64,000 nt of DNA from CAYUQT01 sp964446835 (GCA_964446835.1 CAYUQT010000014.1:1-64000), one strand, 5' to 3'. Positions 54,008 to 63,508 are shown, counted from the stretch's first letter. Numbers and translations are program-made. Notes: generated from the letters alone by a model not told the origin.

Positions 54008-55336
54008 TCAGAAGTCCATGAGTATTCCGTTGGGATCAGGCTTCCGGCTTGCTCGAACCATGGAGACAAACACCGCGGTGGCTATGCACGGAATGATGGA
54101 CGCGCCGATGATGATCGGTTCAAACGAGAAGCGGTCGGAGATGATGCCGATCAGGCCTGTGGAGATCAGGGTGCCTATGCCCGCGCCCGTTCCGCCCATT
54201 CCCATGACGGAGCCCACCGCCCGCGTGTGGAAGACGTCCGTCGGCAGCGTCAGGAACATGGTGCTGCACGCGGCGTAGGCGAAGCTGGCGTAGGCAAACA
54301 GCCCCAGGAGCAGCCAGTAGTTGGTGCTGAAGGCGGCCGGTATCAGGACCAGCATGCTGGGGCCGAACAGGAGGAGGACCGTTCGACGCGCTCGGCCCAC
54401 CGGCCAGCCCCGGCTGACCCAATAGCTGGACAGCCCGCCGCCGAAGAAGTTGCCCAGATCGGCACCGAGAAAGGGCGCCCAGAAGCCCAGCACGCTCTGT
54501 TCGAGGCTGAAGCCCTTGCTCTTGAGGTAGAGGCCGTACCATTCGGCCACGAGGAACCAGTAGGGGTCCAGCAGGAATCGTCCGAGCACGAGGCCCCACG
54601 TCTGGCGATAGCGGAGGAGTTGCAGCCAGGGGACCTGACGCGGTGAGGCATCGCCTGTGGCACGATCGGAGCGTCCGGCGAGGATGTATTCGCGCTCGTG
54701 GGGTGAGAGCCGGGGGTGCTCTTCGGGACGGGCGTACAGGCGACGCCAGGCGATCAGCCAGATCACTCCGAGGGAGGCCGTGATGAGAAATGCGGGACGC
54801 CAGCTTCCGAACCACTTGTAGATGAACAGGACGATGAAGGGGGCGACGGCCCCCCCGATGGAGGAACCGCTGTCGAAGAGGGCGACGGCCCAGGCGCGTT
54901 CCCGGGCGGGGAACCATTCTGAGACGGCTTTGCCGCCGCCGGGGTTGTTGGCGGCCTCTCCGCAGCCCAGGAAGAAGCGGAACACACTGAAGCTGAACAG
55001 GCCTTGAGCCGTTGCGGTGAGGGCGCCGACGATCGAGTAGAAGGTTACGCTGATCGTCATGCCCTTTCGGGTGCCAAGTCGATCGAGGAGCCGTCCGAAG
55101 ACGCTCTGCATGATCGTGTAGGCGACGCGAAAGGATATCAGGATGACTGCGAATTCGGAGTTGCTCCAGTGGTATTCGCGTTCCAGGATCGGCGCCAGGG
55201 CGCTGAGGGTCTGTCGGTCGATGTAGTTGATGACGGTGACAGCGAAGAGCATGCCGCCGATCCACCATCGCAGATGTCGAATCGGTTTGAGGCCCCGTGG
55301 GGCGTCGGTGCTCGGTGTGTGGGCAGGTTCCATCAT
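54008..55336 (-). CDS. MFS transporter, hexuronate (ExuT) type
   Basis: A 442-residue major facilitator of the anion/cation symporter subfamily that includes ExuT and glucarate transporters. The first helix region has FAVTVINYIDRQTLSALAPIL, followed by GRLLDRLGTRKGMT and RFFLGCGEAANNPGGGKAVSEWFPARERAWA, which are typical. Uptake of galacturonate or a related sugar acid fits the neighbouring beta-helix pectinase-like gene. The start ATG is 55336; an ATG three bases later is equally possible. It is divergent from the TIM-barrel-like gene at 55581. Confidence 0.85.
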   Translation of the reverse strand: MMEPAHTPSTDAPRGLKPIRHLRWWIGGMLFAVTVINYIDRQTLSALAPILEREYHWSNSEFAVILISFRVAYTIMQSVFGRLLDRLGTRKGMTISVTFYSIVGALTATAQGLFSFSVFRFFLGCGEAANNPGGGKAVSEWFPARERAWAVALFDSGSSIGGAVAPFIVLFIYKWFGSWRPAFLITASLGVIWLIAWRRLYARPEEHPRLSPHEREYILAGRSDRATGDASPRQVPWLQLLRYRQTWGLVLGRFLLDPYWFLVAEWYGLYLKSKGFSLEQSVLGFWAPFLGADLGNFFGGGLSSYWVSRGWPVGRARRTVLLLFGPSMLVLIPAAFSTNYWLLLGLFAYASFAYAACSTMFLTLPTDVFHTRAVGSVMGMGGTGAGIGTLISTGLIGIISDRFSFEPIIIGASIIPCIATAVFVSMVRASRKPDPNGILMDF

Positions 55337-55491
55337 CGGCCCCCAAGCCTTCCGGCGTCTTGATTCGAAACGGGATTCCGGGATGCTACGAACCCGATGG
55401 GCCCCGGGAGTATACCTGTCCGGAGGTTCCGGCGTCCAAGGAAAATGCCGGGGGCGTCGGCGGTGTGTTGTCGGGGTGTTGTGCCGGTCCC

Positions 55492-55524
55492 TTGACGGGC
55501 ATCGCCTCTTGAGGCGACTATACG
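55492..55524 (+). promoter_or_regulatory. Promoter-like boxes with a 14-bp palindrome
   Basis: TTGACG (55492-55497) and TATACG (55519-55524) flank a perfect palindrome CGCCTC-TT-GAGGCG (55503-55516). The 21-bp spacer is too long for a standard promoter unless an activator bends the DNA, so a regulator site in the divergent control region is more likely than a simple promoter. Confidence 0.35.
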
Positions 55525-55580
55525 CGGCACCGGCGACGGCCGGGAATCTCCGGCACCTGTTCTTCAGGGAGCACTGAGGT

Positions 55581-56663
55581 ATGTCCGGTCTATCTTTGAC
55601 TCGCAGGCAGATGTGCGGATTGCTGACGGGGGCGGCGGTGGATTGGGGGCTTGCGGTTCGGGGGGTGCGCGCGGAGGGTGCGGGGGTCGGAAGCACCTCG
55701 CCAGCGGGCCGGCGGATCAAGGCGTTCTGCATCGATTTCAATTGGGGACCGGAGGGCTTCGCGCCGGCCGGGATGTTCCAGCAGGCGTCGGCGAAGGAGC
55801 ATTTCGCCTGGTATCGCGACCTGGGCGTCAATACGATCCAGACGTTCTGCGTGTCGTGCTGCGGGCATGCGTGGTATCGCAGCGGCGTGGCGCCGACGCA
55901 ACCGGAAATGAAGGGCGACTTCCTGGCGGAGATCACCGAGCTGGGGCACGGGGCCGGCATGAAGGTGATGGGGTATTTCTGCATCGGGGCGAATACGCAC
56001 TGGGGCAAGACGCATCCGGAGTTGAGCCATGGGGCTCCCAGCAAGATCCATATCCCGTTCACGACGGAGTATCTGGATTACCTCTCGCGTTCGATGCAGG
56101 ATGTGGTGACGAAGGTGCCGATCGACGGCTTCATGGTCGACTGGTTGTTCAGCCCGCCGCCCAAGTGGATCGCCTGTGAACAGAAGATGTACGCTGAGTT
56201 GCTTGGCGAGCCATTTCCCGGTTCGGCAGCGATCACTCCGGCCCGGGCCGCCGAGTTTCAGCGGCGGGCGACCGAACGTGCCTGGTCGCAGATTCGCAAG
56301 GCGACGAAGGAGGCTCGATCCGGCGTGATCATCTGGCTGAGCTGCTACGATCTTCGCGAGCCCCAGGTCGTCGGTTCGCGGTTGTTCAAGGAAGTCGACT
56401 GGCTGATGAACGAGCATCCGGATACGCGGAGCCTGGAGGCGGCTCGCCGGGAGATCGGCAGCCACACGCGCCTGATCCAGTGCATCTGCGGATGGGGCGA
56501 TCAGCACAATGCGGACAGGGTACTGAAGGATCCGCAGTGGGCGGACGTGGGTATGTACGGGTTCGCCAAGGCCGATGTGAAGACCACATTGCCGCCGACG
56601 ACCGACGCCAATGCGAAGAACATCGATGCGATGCGCAAGGCGTTTCGATCGATGACGGATTGA
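55581..56663 (+). CDS. Exported TIM-barrel-like protein, possible glycoside hydrolase
   Basis: A 360-residue protein with an RR signal (LTRRQMCGLLTGAAV). The mature part begins IKAFCIDFNWGPEGFAPAG and contains SAKEHFAWYRDLGVNTIQTF, GMKVMGYFCIGANTHWG, DYLSRSMQDVVTKVPIDGF, MVDWLF and IIWLSCYD, a regular strand-helix pattern of a TIM barrel, with acidic residues at strand ends as in alpha-L-fucosidase-like hydrolases. No family can be named with confidence. It opens a plus-strand group with SDR and RhaT-like genes and is divergent from the hexuronate transporter. Confidence 0.6.
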   Translation: MSGLSLTRRQMCGLLTGAAVDWGLAVRGVRAEGAGVGSTSPAGRRIKAFCIDFNWGPEGFAPAGMFQQASAKEHFAWYRDLGVNTIQTFCVSCCGHAWYRSGVAPTQPEMKGDFLAEITELGHGAGMKVMGYFCIGANTHWGKTHPELSHGAPSKIHIPFTTEYLDYLSRSMQDVVTKVPIDGFMVDWLFSPPPKWIACEQKMYAELLGEPFPGSAAITPARAAEFQRRATERAWSQIRKATKEARSGVIIWLSCYDLREPQVVGSRLFKEVDWLMNEHPDTRSLEAARREIGSHTRLIQCICGWGDQHNADRVLKDPQWADVGMYGFAKADVKTTLPPTTDANAKNIDAMRKAFRSMTD

Positions 56664-56783
56664 CCGTTGCGATTCTGGGATGACGGCGTGGGTGGGGATG
56701 GACGTTTTCAGAAGGGCTTCTGAGATTGCTGGATATCCGACCGGGCTGGTTTCAGTCCGGTTGATCTTTGTGAGGAGCAAGAA

Positions 56784-57626
56784 ATGGCTACAGCGGGAAG
56801 ACTGACGGGCAAGAAGGCACTGGTGAGCGGGTCGGGCACGGGGATAGGCCGGGAGATCGCGCTGGAGTTTGCGCGGCAGGGGGCCGACGTGGTTCTGCAC
56901 TATTCCCACAGCGCCAGCGGTGCCCAATCGGCGGTGGAGGAGATCAAGGCGATGGGCCGTCGTGCGGCGGCTTTTCAGGCCGACTTCGACTCGGCGGATG
57001 AGGCGGCGGCGCTGGGCAAGAAGGCCCTGGATTTTCTGGGTGGGGTGAACTGCCTGGTCAACAATGCGGGCATCACGTTCAACAAGCCCTTCTTGAAGGT
57101 GACGCAGGCCCAATTCGACAAGATGTATCACGTGAACATCCGGGCGCAGTTCTTCCTGACGCAGCCGGTCGTCGAATGGATGTTCGGTCACGGCGGCGGG
57201 GCGATCTGCAACATCACGTCGATCCACGGTGTGTCGGGTGCCCCGGAGCACTCGGTGTATGCCGGGACCAAGGGGGCGATCATCGCCTATACCCGCTCTC
57301 TGTCGGTCGAGTTGGGTCATCGGGGCGTTCGGGTCAACGCCATCGCGCCGGGATGGGTCAACGTGGAGAATTACTTCAAGGTGCTGCCGGGCTTCAGTCT
57401 GGAGCAGGCCCGGGAGGACGCCAAGACCAAGGTGCCTATCGCTCGGCCGGGCGATCCGCTGGACATCGCGAAGCTGGCGGCGTTTCTGTGTTCGGATGAG
57501 TCGGGGTACATCGTGGGACAGACGATCGTGGCCGACGGCGGCACGACATCGCTGATGTCGCTGATATCCGACTTTGTGCACGAATCGAGCGCCCATTTTG
57601 GCGCCGGTTATCTGCCGGGGACGTAG
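56784..57626 (+). CDS. Short-chain dehydrogenase/reductase
   Basis: A 280-residue classical SDR. The cofactor motif is SGSGTGIG (TGxxxGIG), followed by NNAG, the catalytic Ser in ITSIHG and YAGTK (YxxxK), then NAIAPGWV. The final VGQTIVADGG is the usual SDR end. GAGGAGC precedes the ATG. The position between an exported TIM-barrel protein and a RhaT-like symporter suggests oxidation of a deoxy sugar or uronic-acid product, perhaps L-rhamnose or 2-keto-3-deoxy sugars; this is inference. Confidence 0.9.
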   Translation: MATAGRLTGKKALVSGSGTGIGREIALEFARQGADVVLHYSHSASGAQSAVEEIKAMGRRAAAFQADFDSADEAAALGKKALDFLGGVNCLVNNAGITFNKPFLKVTQAQFDKMYHVNIRAQFFLTQPVVEWMFGHGGGAICNITSIHGVSGAPEHSVYAGTKGAIIAYTRSLSVELGHRGVRVNAIAPGWVNVENYFKVLPGFSLEQAREDAKTKVPIARPGDPLDIAKLAAFLCSDESGYIVGQTIVADGGTTSLMSLISDFVHESSAHFGAGYLPGT

Positions 57627-57743
57627 CCGGTCGGTGGGTATGCATTCTGACGTACGAGGTGGTTGCCGGGGACGCGTCCGGCATGGTGGCCCGCCGGAAG
57701 CCGCAGGGTGGCGGGCCCATGATGGCGAAAAGGAAGAGACAGC

Positions 57744-58802
57744 ATGAACGAAACGACACTGCTCGGAGGGTTGGTGGTCGGGTTGGGGGGCTTCATCATG
57801 GGCAGCGGCTCCTGGCCGTTCAAGCTCATGAAGAAGTATCAGTTCGAACATTGGTGGTTCGTGGGGATGTTGGTCGGGCTGATCATCATGCCCTGGACGA
57901 TCACGCTGCTGGGGTGTCCCAACGCGATTGAAGGGCTGCGGATGGTGCCGGGTTCGGCGCTGCTGAAGGCGAACATTTTCGCGTTCGGCTGGGGCATTGC
58001 CAACGTGTTGTGCGGGATCTGCTTCGTGCGGATCGGCGTGGCGCTGACAGGAGCAATTCTGGCAGGCCTGGGCGTTTCGGTGGGTGCGATTGTCCCGATG
58101 ATCTTCAAGGGGTCCGGGCTGTTCAGCAGCGCACCGGGTTTGAATTCCGCGGCCGGCAAGACCGTTCTGCTCGGCGTCGCGGTGATGCTCGTGGGTGTGG
58201 TGATCGCTTCGTTCGCGGGTTTTGGGCGAGATCGGGCCCTCAAGAAGGACGAGAAGACCGCGGGCGGGTTTACGGGTGGCCTGATCATGACGGTGGTGGC
58301 CGGGATCCTTTCCACGGGTACGTCCTTCGCTTTTGTGTACGCTCAGGATCCGATCGTGCAGAGTCTGGCGGCCGTCAACCCGGTCAAGTCGGCTCCCGGC
58401 TCTACGCCGGTGCCGGTAACCTTCGCGGTCTTTGCGGTCTCACTGGCCGCCGGGGCGGTGATCAATATCGCCTACGCCGTCTATCTGCTCACGAAGAACA
58501 AGTCGTGGGGTGTTCTGACAACGAGCGGGTGGGAGTTCTTCCTGGCGATCATCATCGGCGTGAACTTCAGTCTGGCGGTGACATTGATGGGCAAGGGCAT
58601 GCTTCTGCTGGGTGCCTTGGGTGCGTCGGTCGGCTGGGGGATCCAACAGGCGATGCAGATGACGGGCGGGCAGGTGGTCGGTTTTGTCAGCGGCGAGTGG
58701 AAAGCGGTTCACGGGAAGCCGCGGACACAGATGTACGTGGCGATCGGCATCCTGATCTTCGCGGCGTTCATCATGGCCTATGGCAACAACCTGGCCAAGT
58801 GA
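57744..58802 (+). CDS. RhaT-like L-rhamnose/proton symporter
   Basis: A 352-residue membrane protein with ten predicted helices. GGFIMGSGSWPFKLMKKYQFEHWWF is characteristic of the RhaT family (seen as GGFIMGSGSWPFKLMKK and YQFEHWWF), with LGVSVGAIVPM and FAFVYAQDP as further matches. It should bring in L-rhamnose or a related sugar with protons. AAAAGGAAGAGA precedes the ATG. It is the last gene of the plus-strand group before a strong terminator. Confidence 0.85.
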   Translation: MNETTLLGGLVVGLGGFIMGSGSWPFKLMKKYQFEHWWFVGMLVGLIIMPWTITLLGCPNAIEGLRMVPGSALLKANIFAFGWGIANVLCGICFVRIGVALTGAILAGLGVSVGAIVPMIFKGSGLFSSAPGLNSAAGKTVLLGVAVMLVGVVIASFAGFGRDRALKKDEKTAGGFTGGLIMTVVAGILSTGTSFAFVYAQDPIVQSLAAVNPVKSAPGSTPVPVTFAVFAVSLAAGAVINIAYAVYLLTKNKSWGVLTTSGWEFFLAIIIGVNFSLAVTLMGKGMLLLGALGASVGWGIQQAMQMTGGQVVGFVSGEWKAVHGKPRTQMYVAIGILIFAAFIMAYGNNLAK

Positions 58803-58872
58803 TCGATCGGATGGAGGGGCGGCGTCGGCCGGACCTCCTTTCGCGGATCGGCTCAGACTGAGGATTTGAGAT

Positions 58873-58909
58873 GCAGGCGAGGGACCTCCTGGTGGGGTCC
58901 CTCGCCTGC
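58873..58909. terminator. Terminator between convergent symporter and prepilin genes
   Basis: GCAGGCGAGGGACC (58873-58886) pairs perfectly with GGTCCCTCGCCTGC (58896-58909), 14 bp around a 9-nt loop. The plus-strand U tract is short (GTTCTC). It lies between genes ending at 58802 and 58991, so it likely stops both, although U runs are weak. Confidence 0.65.
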
Positions 58910-58990
58910 GTTCTCGGGAACACGGCATGGAGCTTTCGGCTCTGGCGAGCCAAGGCTTGTCCATTGGGCAGTGCAGGTGCTGTGCCTGCA

Positions 58991-60070
58991 TCACGGCAGT
59001 GCGCTGAGTGAGACGTTGACACCCCGCTGGGCGAACACTTCCCTCAAGACCTCCTCGAACATCTTGGGCACGTCGGTGATTGCGAACGTCCTTTCGGGCC
59101 ATAAATCGCGGCGGAGTTCCACATGGCCGTCGTAGAAGCAGACGCTTCCCTGTTCCACAAGGCTGGGTTCTCCATTGACGAGGGGATATCCACGTTTCCT
59201 GGCACCGTGATACTGTCCCAGTTCATCTCCGACGGGGTAGTAGATGGTATCACATCCCATCCAGGCCCCCGTGACCAAGTCTTTGTTAGGGTGTGAGTCG
59301 GTCAGGACGACCATGGGATCGCCGGCCACATTTCGCTTCCACCACTCATCGTAGAGCATGGTCAGGTTGGACGGTGCATGCACTTGGCTGGGCTTCATGA
59401 TGTGTCCCGGGGCGCCGAGCTGCAATGTCAGGGATTCCGGTTCCCACCAATCGTCTTCCTTGATAAGCCATGGGGGGAGGATCCACTTGCGTCCGAGAAT
59501 GCTCCGGGTGTAGTTGAAGGCATTCTGAGACTTGTCGGCATTGGTCACCCGTTCGAACTCGGGACATCGGTAGAGGTTGGTGAAGCGGGCGTAGTTGAAG
59601 AGGGTTCCCGATCGGGGCACCCATTCCTCGGAGTAGTTCACGCCCGCGGCGGACGCGAGGGCGGGCCAGTCTTCCTGTCTCGAGAACCATGTGATGTTTC
59701 CGGTTACTCCCTGGACGTTGCCCACGATTGTCTTGCTGCACCATTCTTCGGCGTAGGCCCATTGCCGATCGGTCATCTTGGAGAGGTCGTATGGGGCTTT
59801 GGAGGTGTCGTCGCCCAGGTCCTTCAGATCGTCCCACCCCAATCCCAGGAAGGGCGGTGTTTCATTGTAGTCCTCGGAGTATGTGATGACCGCCTTGCAT
59901 AGCTGTGCGATTCGCGTAGCACAGATCGATCCTCTGGCCTGCTTTCTCGCTGTGCCGAGGGAGGGGAGCAGGATGGATATCAACAAGGCGATGATGGCCA
60001 CGACCACCAGGAGTTCGATCAACGTGAAGCCCTGCTTGTGAGATGCGGACGGACTGCGTTTGACTGTCAT
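58991..60070 (-). CDS. Type IV prepilin-like exported protein
   Basis: A 359-residue protein with a canonical N-terminal methylation motif: KQGFTLIELLVVVAIIALLI, cut after the Gly and anchored by the following helix. Planctomycetes have very many such proteins next to carbohydrate genes. The globular part (WDDLKDLGDDTSKAPYDL, YDEWWKRNVAG, SVCFYDGHVELR) is like the DUF1559/H-X9-DG type, in which VCFYDGHVELR is the typical C-terminal motif. It probably forms a surface fibre or pseudopilus. GAAAGGG precedes the ATG. It follows the sugar locus, perhaps functionally linked. Confidence 0.85.
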   Translation of the reverse strand: MTVKRSPSASHKQGFTLIELLVVVAIIALLISILLPSLGTARKQARGSICATRIAQLCKAVITYSEDYNETPPFLGLGWDDLKDLGDDTSKAPYDLSKMTDRQWAYAEEWCSKTIVGNVQGVTGNITWFSRQEDWPALASAAGVNYSEEWVPRSGTLFNYARFTNLYRCPEFERVTNADKSQNAFNYTRSILGRKWILPPWLIKEDDWWEPESLTLQLGAPGHIMKPSQVHAPSNLTMLYDEWWKRNVAGDPMVVLTDSHPNKDLVTGAWMGCDTIYYPVGDELGQYHGARKRGYPLVNGEPSLVEQGSVCFYDGHVELRRDLWPERTFAITDVPKMFEEVLREVFAQRGVNVSLSALP

Positions 60071-60530
60071 TCTTGACCCTTTCTACATCGTTTGAGCGCT
60101 TCGAGAGATTCCCGGTTTGGATTCAGCAGGGGACAAAACGGGATAGGGGTGTGAACCACCACTTCGCCCAAGGAACGACACGAACGCTTCAACAGCAAGA
60201 GTTTCGGGTGTCGTTCGAGCAGTTTCCCTGCAATGCTGCGAGGGCCTTCCCCTCCGGGTCGGCATGGAACCGGCTCGCACATCCGGCTCTTCCCCTTCCC
60301 TATCTGCCCGATCTCCACCCCGGCGATCGTTCGGTTCCAGGATGGTTCACACTCCCCACCCCACCACGTCGCTAGGGCCTCATGGTATCGAGGGCATGCG
60401 TCCGGGATTCTGAACCCAGGGTTAGCTTTGGTTTAAGATATCGATAAGGGACGGACGGCATACGGATCCCATGCGCGTGGGGAAGGTTCTGTTCGAGATG
60501 AGGGACGATTGCCCGTGTGCTCCGGTCCGA
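60071..60530. other. 460-bp upstream region of the prepilin-like gene
   Basis: Between gcvPB and the prepilin-like gene there is no supported gene. A perfect 9-bp inverted repeat, GAACGACAC (60173-60181) with GTGTCGTTC (60208-60216), lies about 100 bases upstream of the prepilin start and is a candidate operator or leader hairpin. AGCGCT at 60094-60099 is a short palindrome 25 bases before that start. No strong terminator for gcvPB was seen. Confidence 0.5.
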
Positions 60531-62027
60531 TCAGGAGGGCCGCCACCGCAGATCGGGCTTGCGTGCGGCGCCGACCTCGTCCAGGCGGTTGACGGGCATG
60601 GTGAACGGCGCGTGATGCAGCAGGTCGGGACGCTGGCGTGCATCGCGGGCGATGGCCAGCATGGCCTCGACAAAGGCATTGAGTGTCGCGAGTGATTCGG
60701 TTTCGGTCGGCTCGACCATCAGGCAGTGCGCGACGGGCCAGCTCATGGTGGGAGGATGGATGCCGTAGTCGACCAGACGCTTGGCCACATCGAGCACCGT
60801 GACGCCGAAGTCGCGGAATTCGGGGACGATGATGAATTCGTGGGCGTAGGGGCCAGCAAAGGGGAAGCTGTATTCGCCGCGGAGTCTGGCCGCCAGGTAG
60901 TTGGCCGCCAGGACGGCCTTGGTGCTGGCATCGCGCAGGCCGTCGGGACCGAGGGCCCGGATGTAGGTCCACGCGCGGATCAGGACGCCGATCTGGCCGT
61001 AGAAGCTTCTGACCTTGCCGATGCTTTTGGGGCGGTCGCTGTCCCACGTGAAGGTTCCGTCGGGCTTGCGGATCACCTGGGGAACGGGCAGATAGTCGCG
61101 GAGGTGCTCGGCCACGGCCACGGGTCCGGATCCGGGGCCACCGCACCCGTGGGGGGTGCTGAAGGTCTTGTGAAGGTTGTAGTGCATGACGTCGACGCCG
61201 AGGTCGCCGGGGCGCGCGATGCCCATGATGGCGTTCATATTGGCCCCGTCGAGGTAGAGCATGGCCCCATGATCGTGGAGGACCTTGGCGACCTGCCGGA
61301 TCTGGCCGTCCCAGAGGCCGGCGGTGTTGGGGTTTGTGATCATCAGCGCGGCGGTCTGGCTGTCGACCTTGGCTTTCAGATCTTCGATGTCGATACGTCC
61401 GTCCGGGCGCGACTCGACGGTCTGTGTGTGCCGTCCGCATACGGCGCAACTGGCGGGGTTGGTGCCGTGGGAGGTGTCGGGTGTCAGGACCTTCGGCCTC
61501 ACGCCGCCGTGATCGCGGTGATAGGCATTGATGATCATCAGGCCGGTCATCTCGCCATGGGCGCCGGCAGCGGGTTGGAGGGTGACATCGCTGAGTCCGG
61601 CGATTTCGGCCAGGGCCGTTCGAAGTTCGTGGAGCATCTCCAGGATGCCCTGGACGTCATCATCGGGCTGATACGGATGCAGGTTGGCCAGGCCCGGCAA
61701 ACCGACCGCCCGTTCGTTGATTTTCGGGTTGTACTTCATCGTGCAGGAACCGAGCGGATAGAAGTTGCCGTCGACGCTGAAGAGGCGGTGGGCCAGGCGG
61801 GTGTAATGCCGCACGACGTCGCATTCGCCGACCTCGGGCAGTGGAGGGGCTCCGGCGGAGGCGTCGGCCAGAAGTTCCCGGGGCACCATGTCGGTGAGAT
61901 CGGCACTGGGGACGTCGTCGGGGGGCAGCGAGACACCGCATGCTCCCGGCGATCCCATTTCGAAGATCAACGGTTCGGGCGGGACAAGCCCCGCACCCTG
62001 GAGTTCGGACGGTTCAATCGTGGTCAT
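60531..62027 (-). CDS. gcvPB: Glycine dehydrogenase (decarboxylating) subunit 2
   Basis: A 498-residue PLP enzyme, the beta subunit of the split P-protein. With GcvPA it decarboxylates glycine and passes the aminomethyl group to lipoyl-GcvH. Signatures are GNFYPLGSCTMKYNPKIN, PAAGAHGEMTGLMI, LTPDTSHGTNPAS, and the PLP-lysine segment YNLHKTFSTPHGCGGPG. It is the last gene of the gcvH-gcvPA-gcvPB run, 102 bases after gcvPA. GcvT is not in the window; it could lie beyond its end or elsewhere. Confidence 0.95.
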   Translation of the reverse strand: MTTIEPSELQGAGLVPPEPLIFEMGSPGACGVSLPPDDVPSADLTDMVPRELLADASAGAPPLPEVGECDVVRHYTRLAHRLFSVDGNFYPLGSCTMKYNPKINERAVGLPGLANLHPYQPDDDVQGILEMLHELRTALAEIAGLSDVTLQPAAGAHGEMTGLMIINAYHRDHGGVRPKVLTPDTSHGTNPASCAVCGRHTQTVESRPDGRIDIEDLKAKVDSQTAALMITNPNTAGLWDGQIRQVAKVLHDHGAMLYLDGANMNAIMGIARPGDLGVDVMHYNLHKTFSTPHGCGGPGSGPVAVAEHLRDYLPVPQVIRKPDGTFTWDSDRPKSIGKVRSFYGQIGVLIRAWTYIRALGPDGLRDASTKAVLAANYLAARLRGEYSFPFAGPYAHEFIIVPEFRDFGVTVLDVAKRLVDYGIHPPTMSWPVAHCLMVEPTETESLATLNAFVEAMLAIARDARQRPDLLHHAPFTMPVNRLDEVGAARKPDLRWRPS

Positions 62028-62129
62028 GGTTCAGCTCATACTTCCCTGGCACATCGCGGTGGCCGGCAGCGTATCGGGCCGGACAGGCCTCGCACTTGCC
62101 GTGACACACCGTTTGGCCTCCTTGGTTCT

Positions 62130-63470
62130 CTATGCCTTCCGCAGGGCATCGACCAGGGTGTCGATCTGCGTCTTGGTGCGTTTCTCCGTAACGGCGACCA
62201 TGAAACAATCGCTGAGATTCGGGAACCACCGACCCAACGGCACGCCGGCGAGGATGCCCTTCTTGTGGCAGTTGGCCAGAAGCCTGGGCACGTCTTTCCG
62301 GGTTCTTACGACGAATTCCTTGAAGAACGGCGTGTCGGGGTATGCGACTTCGAACCCATCGAGTTCGGCGATTCGTGCTGCGGCGTAATGCGCCTTGTCG
62401 AAGCACATCCGTGCGATCCGGCGAATGCCCTGCCGCCCGACGGTCGACAGATAGATGGCCGCCCGGAGGGCCAGCAATCCCTGGTTCGTGCAGACATTGC
62501 TGGTCGCCCGCTCGCGACGTATGTGTTGTTCGCGTGTCTGCAGGGTCAGGCAGTAGGCACGTCGGCCGGCGGCGTCCTGTGTGGCGCCGATCAATCGTCC
62601 CGGCAATTTGCGCATGTGTTCCTGTCGGCAGGCGAGGAGTCCCAGATAGGGGCCTCCCAGGGACAGGGGTATTCCCAGCGGCTGGCCCTCACCGACGACG
62701 ATGTCGGCCCCGAACTGTCCCGGGTTCTTGAGGAGTCCGCAGGCGATCGGGTCGGTCAGGACGATGACCAGGGCCCCCGCCGTGCGAGCCACGGTCGAGA
62801 TCATGTCGAGACGTTCGAGGCAGCCGAAGAAGTTCGGCGACTGGATCAGGACGGCGGCGGTGTCGTTATCGAGCAGGCCGTCGAGTTGGGGCAAGTCGAC
62901 GTGTCCGTGTGTCAGTGGGACGGGCACGAGTTCTATGGGCAGTTCACGTGTGTAGGTAGACAGCACGGCGCGGCAATCGGGGTGGATCGATTCGGGCACG
63001 AGCACTCGGCGGCGGCCGGTGATGGCCCTGGCCATCAGAACCGCCTCGGCCGTTGCCGAGGCCTGCTCGTAGAGGGAGGCGTTGGAGACGTCCATCCCGG
63101 TGAGTTGGCAGACCATGGTCTGAAACTCGTAGAAGGCCTGGAGCGACCCCTGGGAGACCTCTGCCTGATAGGGGGTGTAGGCCGTGACGAATTCGCTTTG
63201 ATTGGCCATGGCATCGACCACGGTAGGGATGAAGTGGTCGTAGGCACCGGCGCCCAGGAAACACGTGAGCTCATCGCACGAGTGGTTGCGCCCGGCCAGA
63301 CGGTTGATCTCGCCGAGGAGTTCGGGTTCAGACAGAGCCACAGGCAGGTTGAGCGGGCCTGTCAGGCGGTCGGCGGGGGCGATGGGGGCGTACAGGTCCT
63401 CGGGCGATGCCACTCCGATGGTCTGGAGCATGACGGAAACATCCTGGTCCGTCAGTTGAGTGAAGCGCAT
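62130..63470 (-). CDS. gcvPA: Glycine dehydrogenase (decarboxylating) subunit 1
   Basis: A 446-residue alpha subunit of the split P-protein. Matching segments are CFLGAGAYDHFIPTVVDAM, FVTAYTPYQAEVSQGSLQ, ASLYEQASATAEAVLMA, QSPNFFGCLE and GEGQPLGIPLSLGGPYLG. It forms the heterodimer with GcvPB in the cytoplasm. It starts 38 bases after the gcvH stop on the same strand, so the three genes are one operon. The AUG has a moderate GA-rich site upstream. Confidence 0.95.
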   Translation of the reverse strand: MRFTQLTDQDVSVMLQTIGVASPEDLYAPIAPADRLTGPLNLPVALSEPELLGEINRLAGRNHSCDELTCFLGAGAYDHFIPTVVDAMANQSEFVTAYTPYQAEVSQGSLQAFYEFQTMVCQLTGMDVSNASLYEQASATAEAVLMARAITGRRRVLVPESIHPDCRAVLSTYTRELPIELVPVPLTHGHVDLPQLDGLLDNDTAAVLIQSPNFFGCLERLDMISTVARTAGALVIVLTDPIACGLLKNPGQFGADIVVGEGQPLGIPLSLGGPYLGLLACRQEHMRKLPGRLIGATQDAAGRRAYCLTLQTREQHIRRERATSNVCTNQGLLALRAAIYLSTVGRQGIRRIARMCFDKAHYAAARIAELDGFEVAYPDTPFFKEFVVRTRKDVPRLLANCHKKGILAGVPLGRWFPNLSDCFMVAVTEKRTKTQIDTLVDALRKA

Positions 63471-63508
63471 GGTACATCATCCTCTTCGTTTCGTGGTGCC
63501 GTCTCGTG

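Noticed and set aside
60094..60099. LacI-type operator AGCGCT
   Set aside because: Only the six central bases are symmetric; the flanks do not match, and no LacI gene is nearby.
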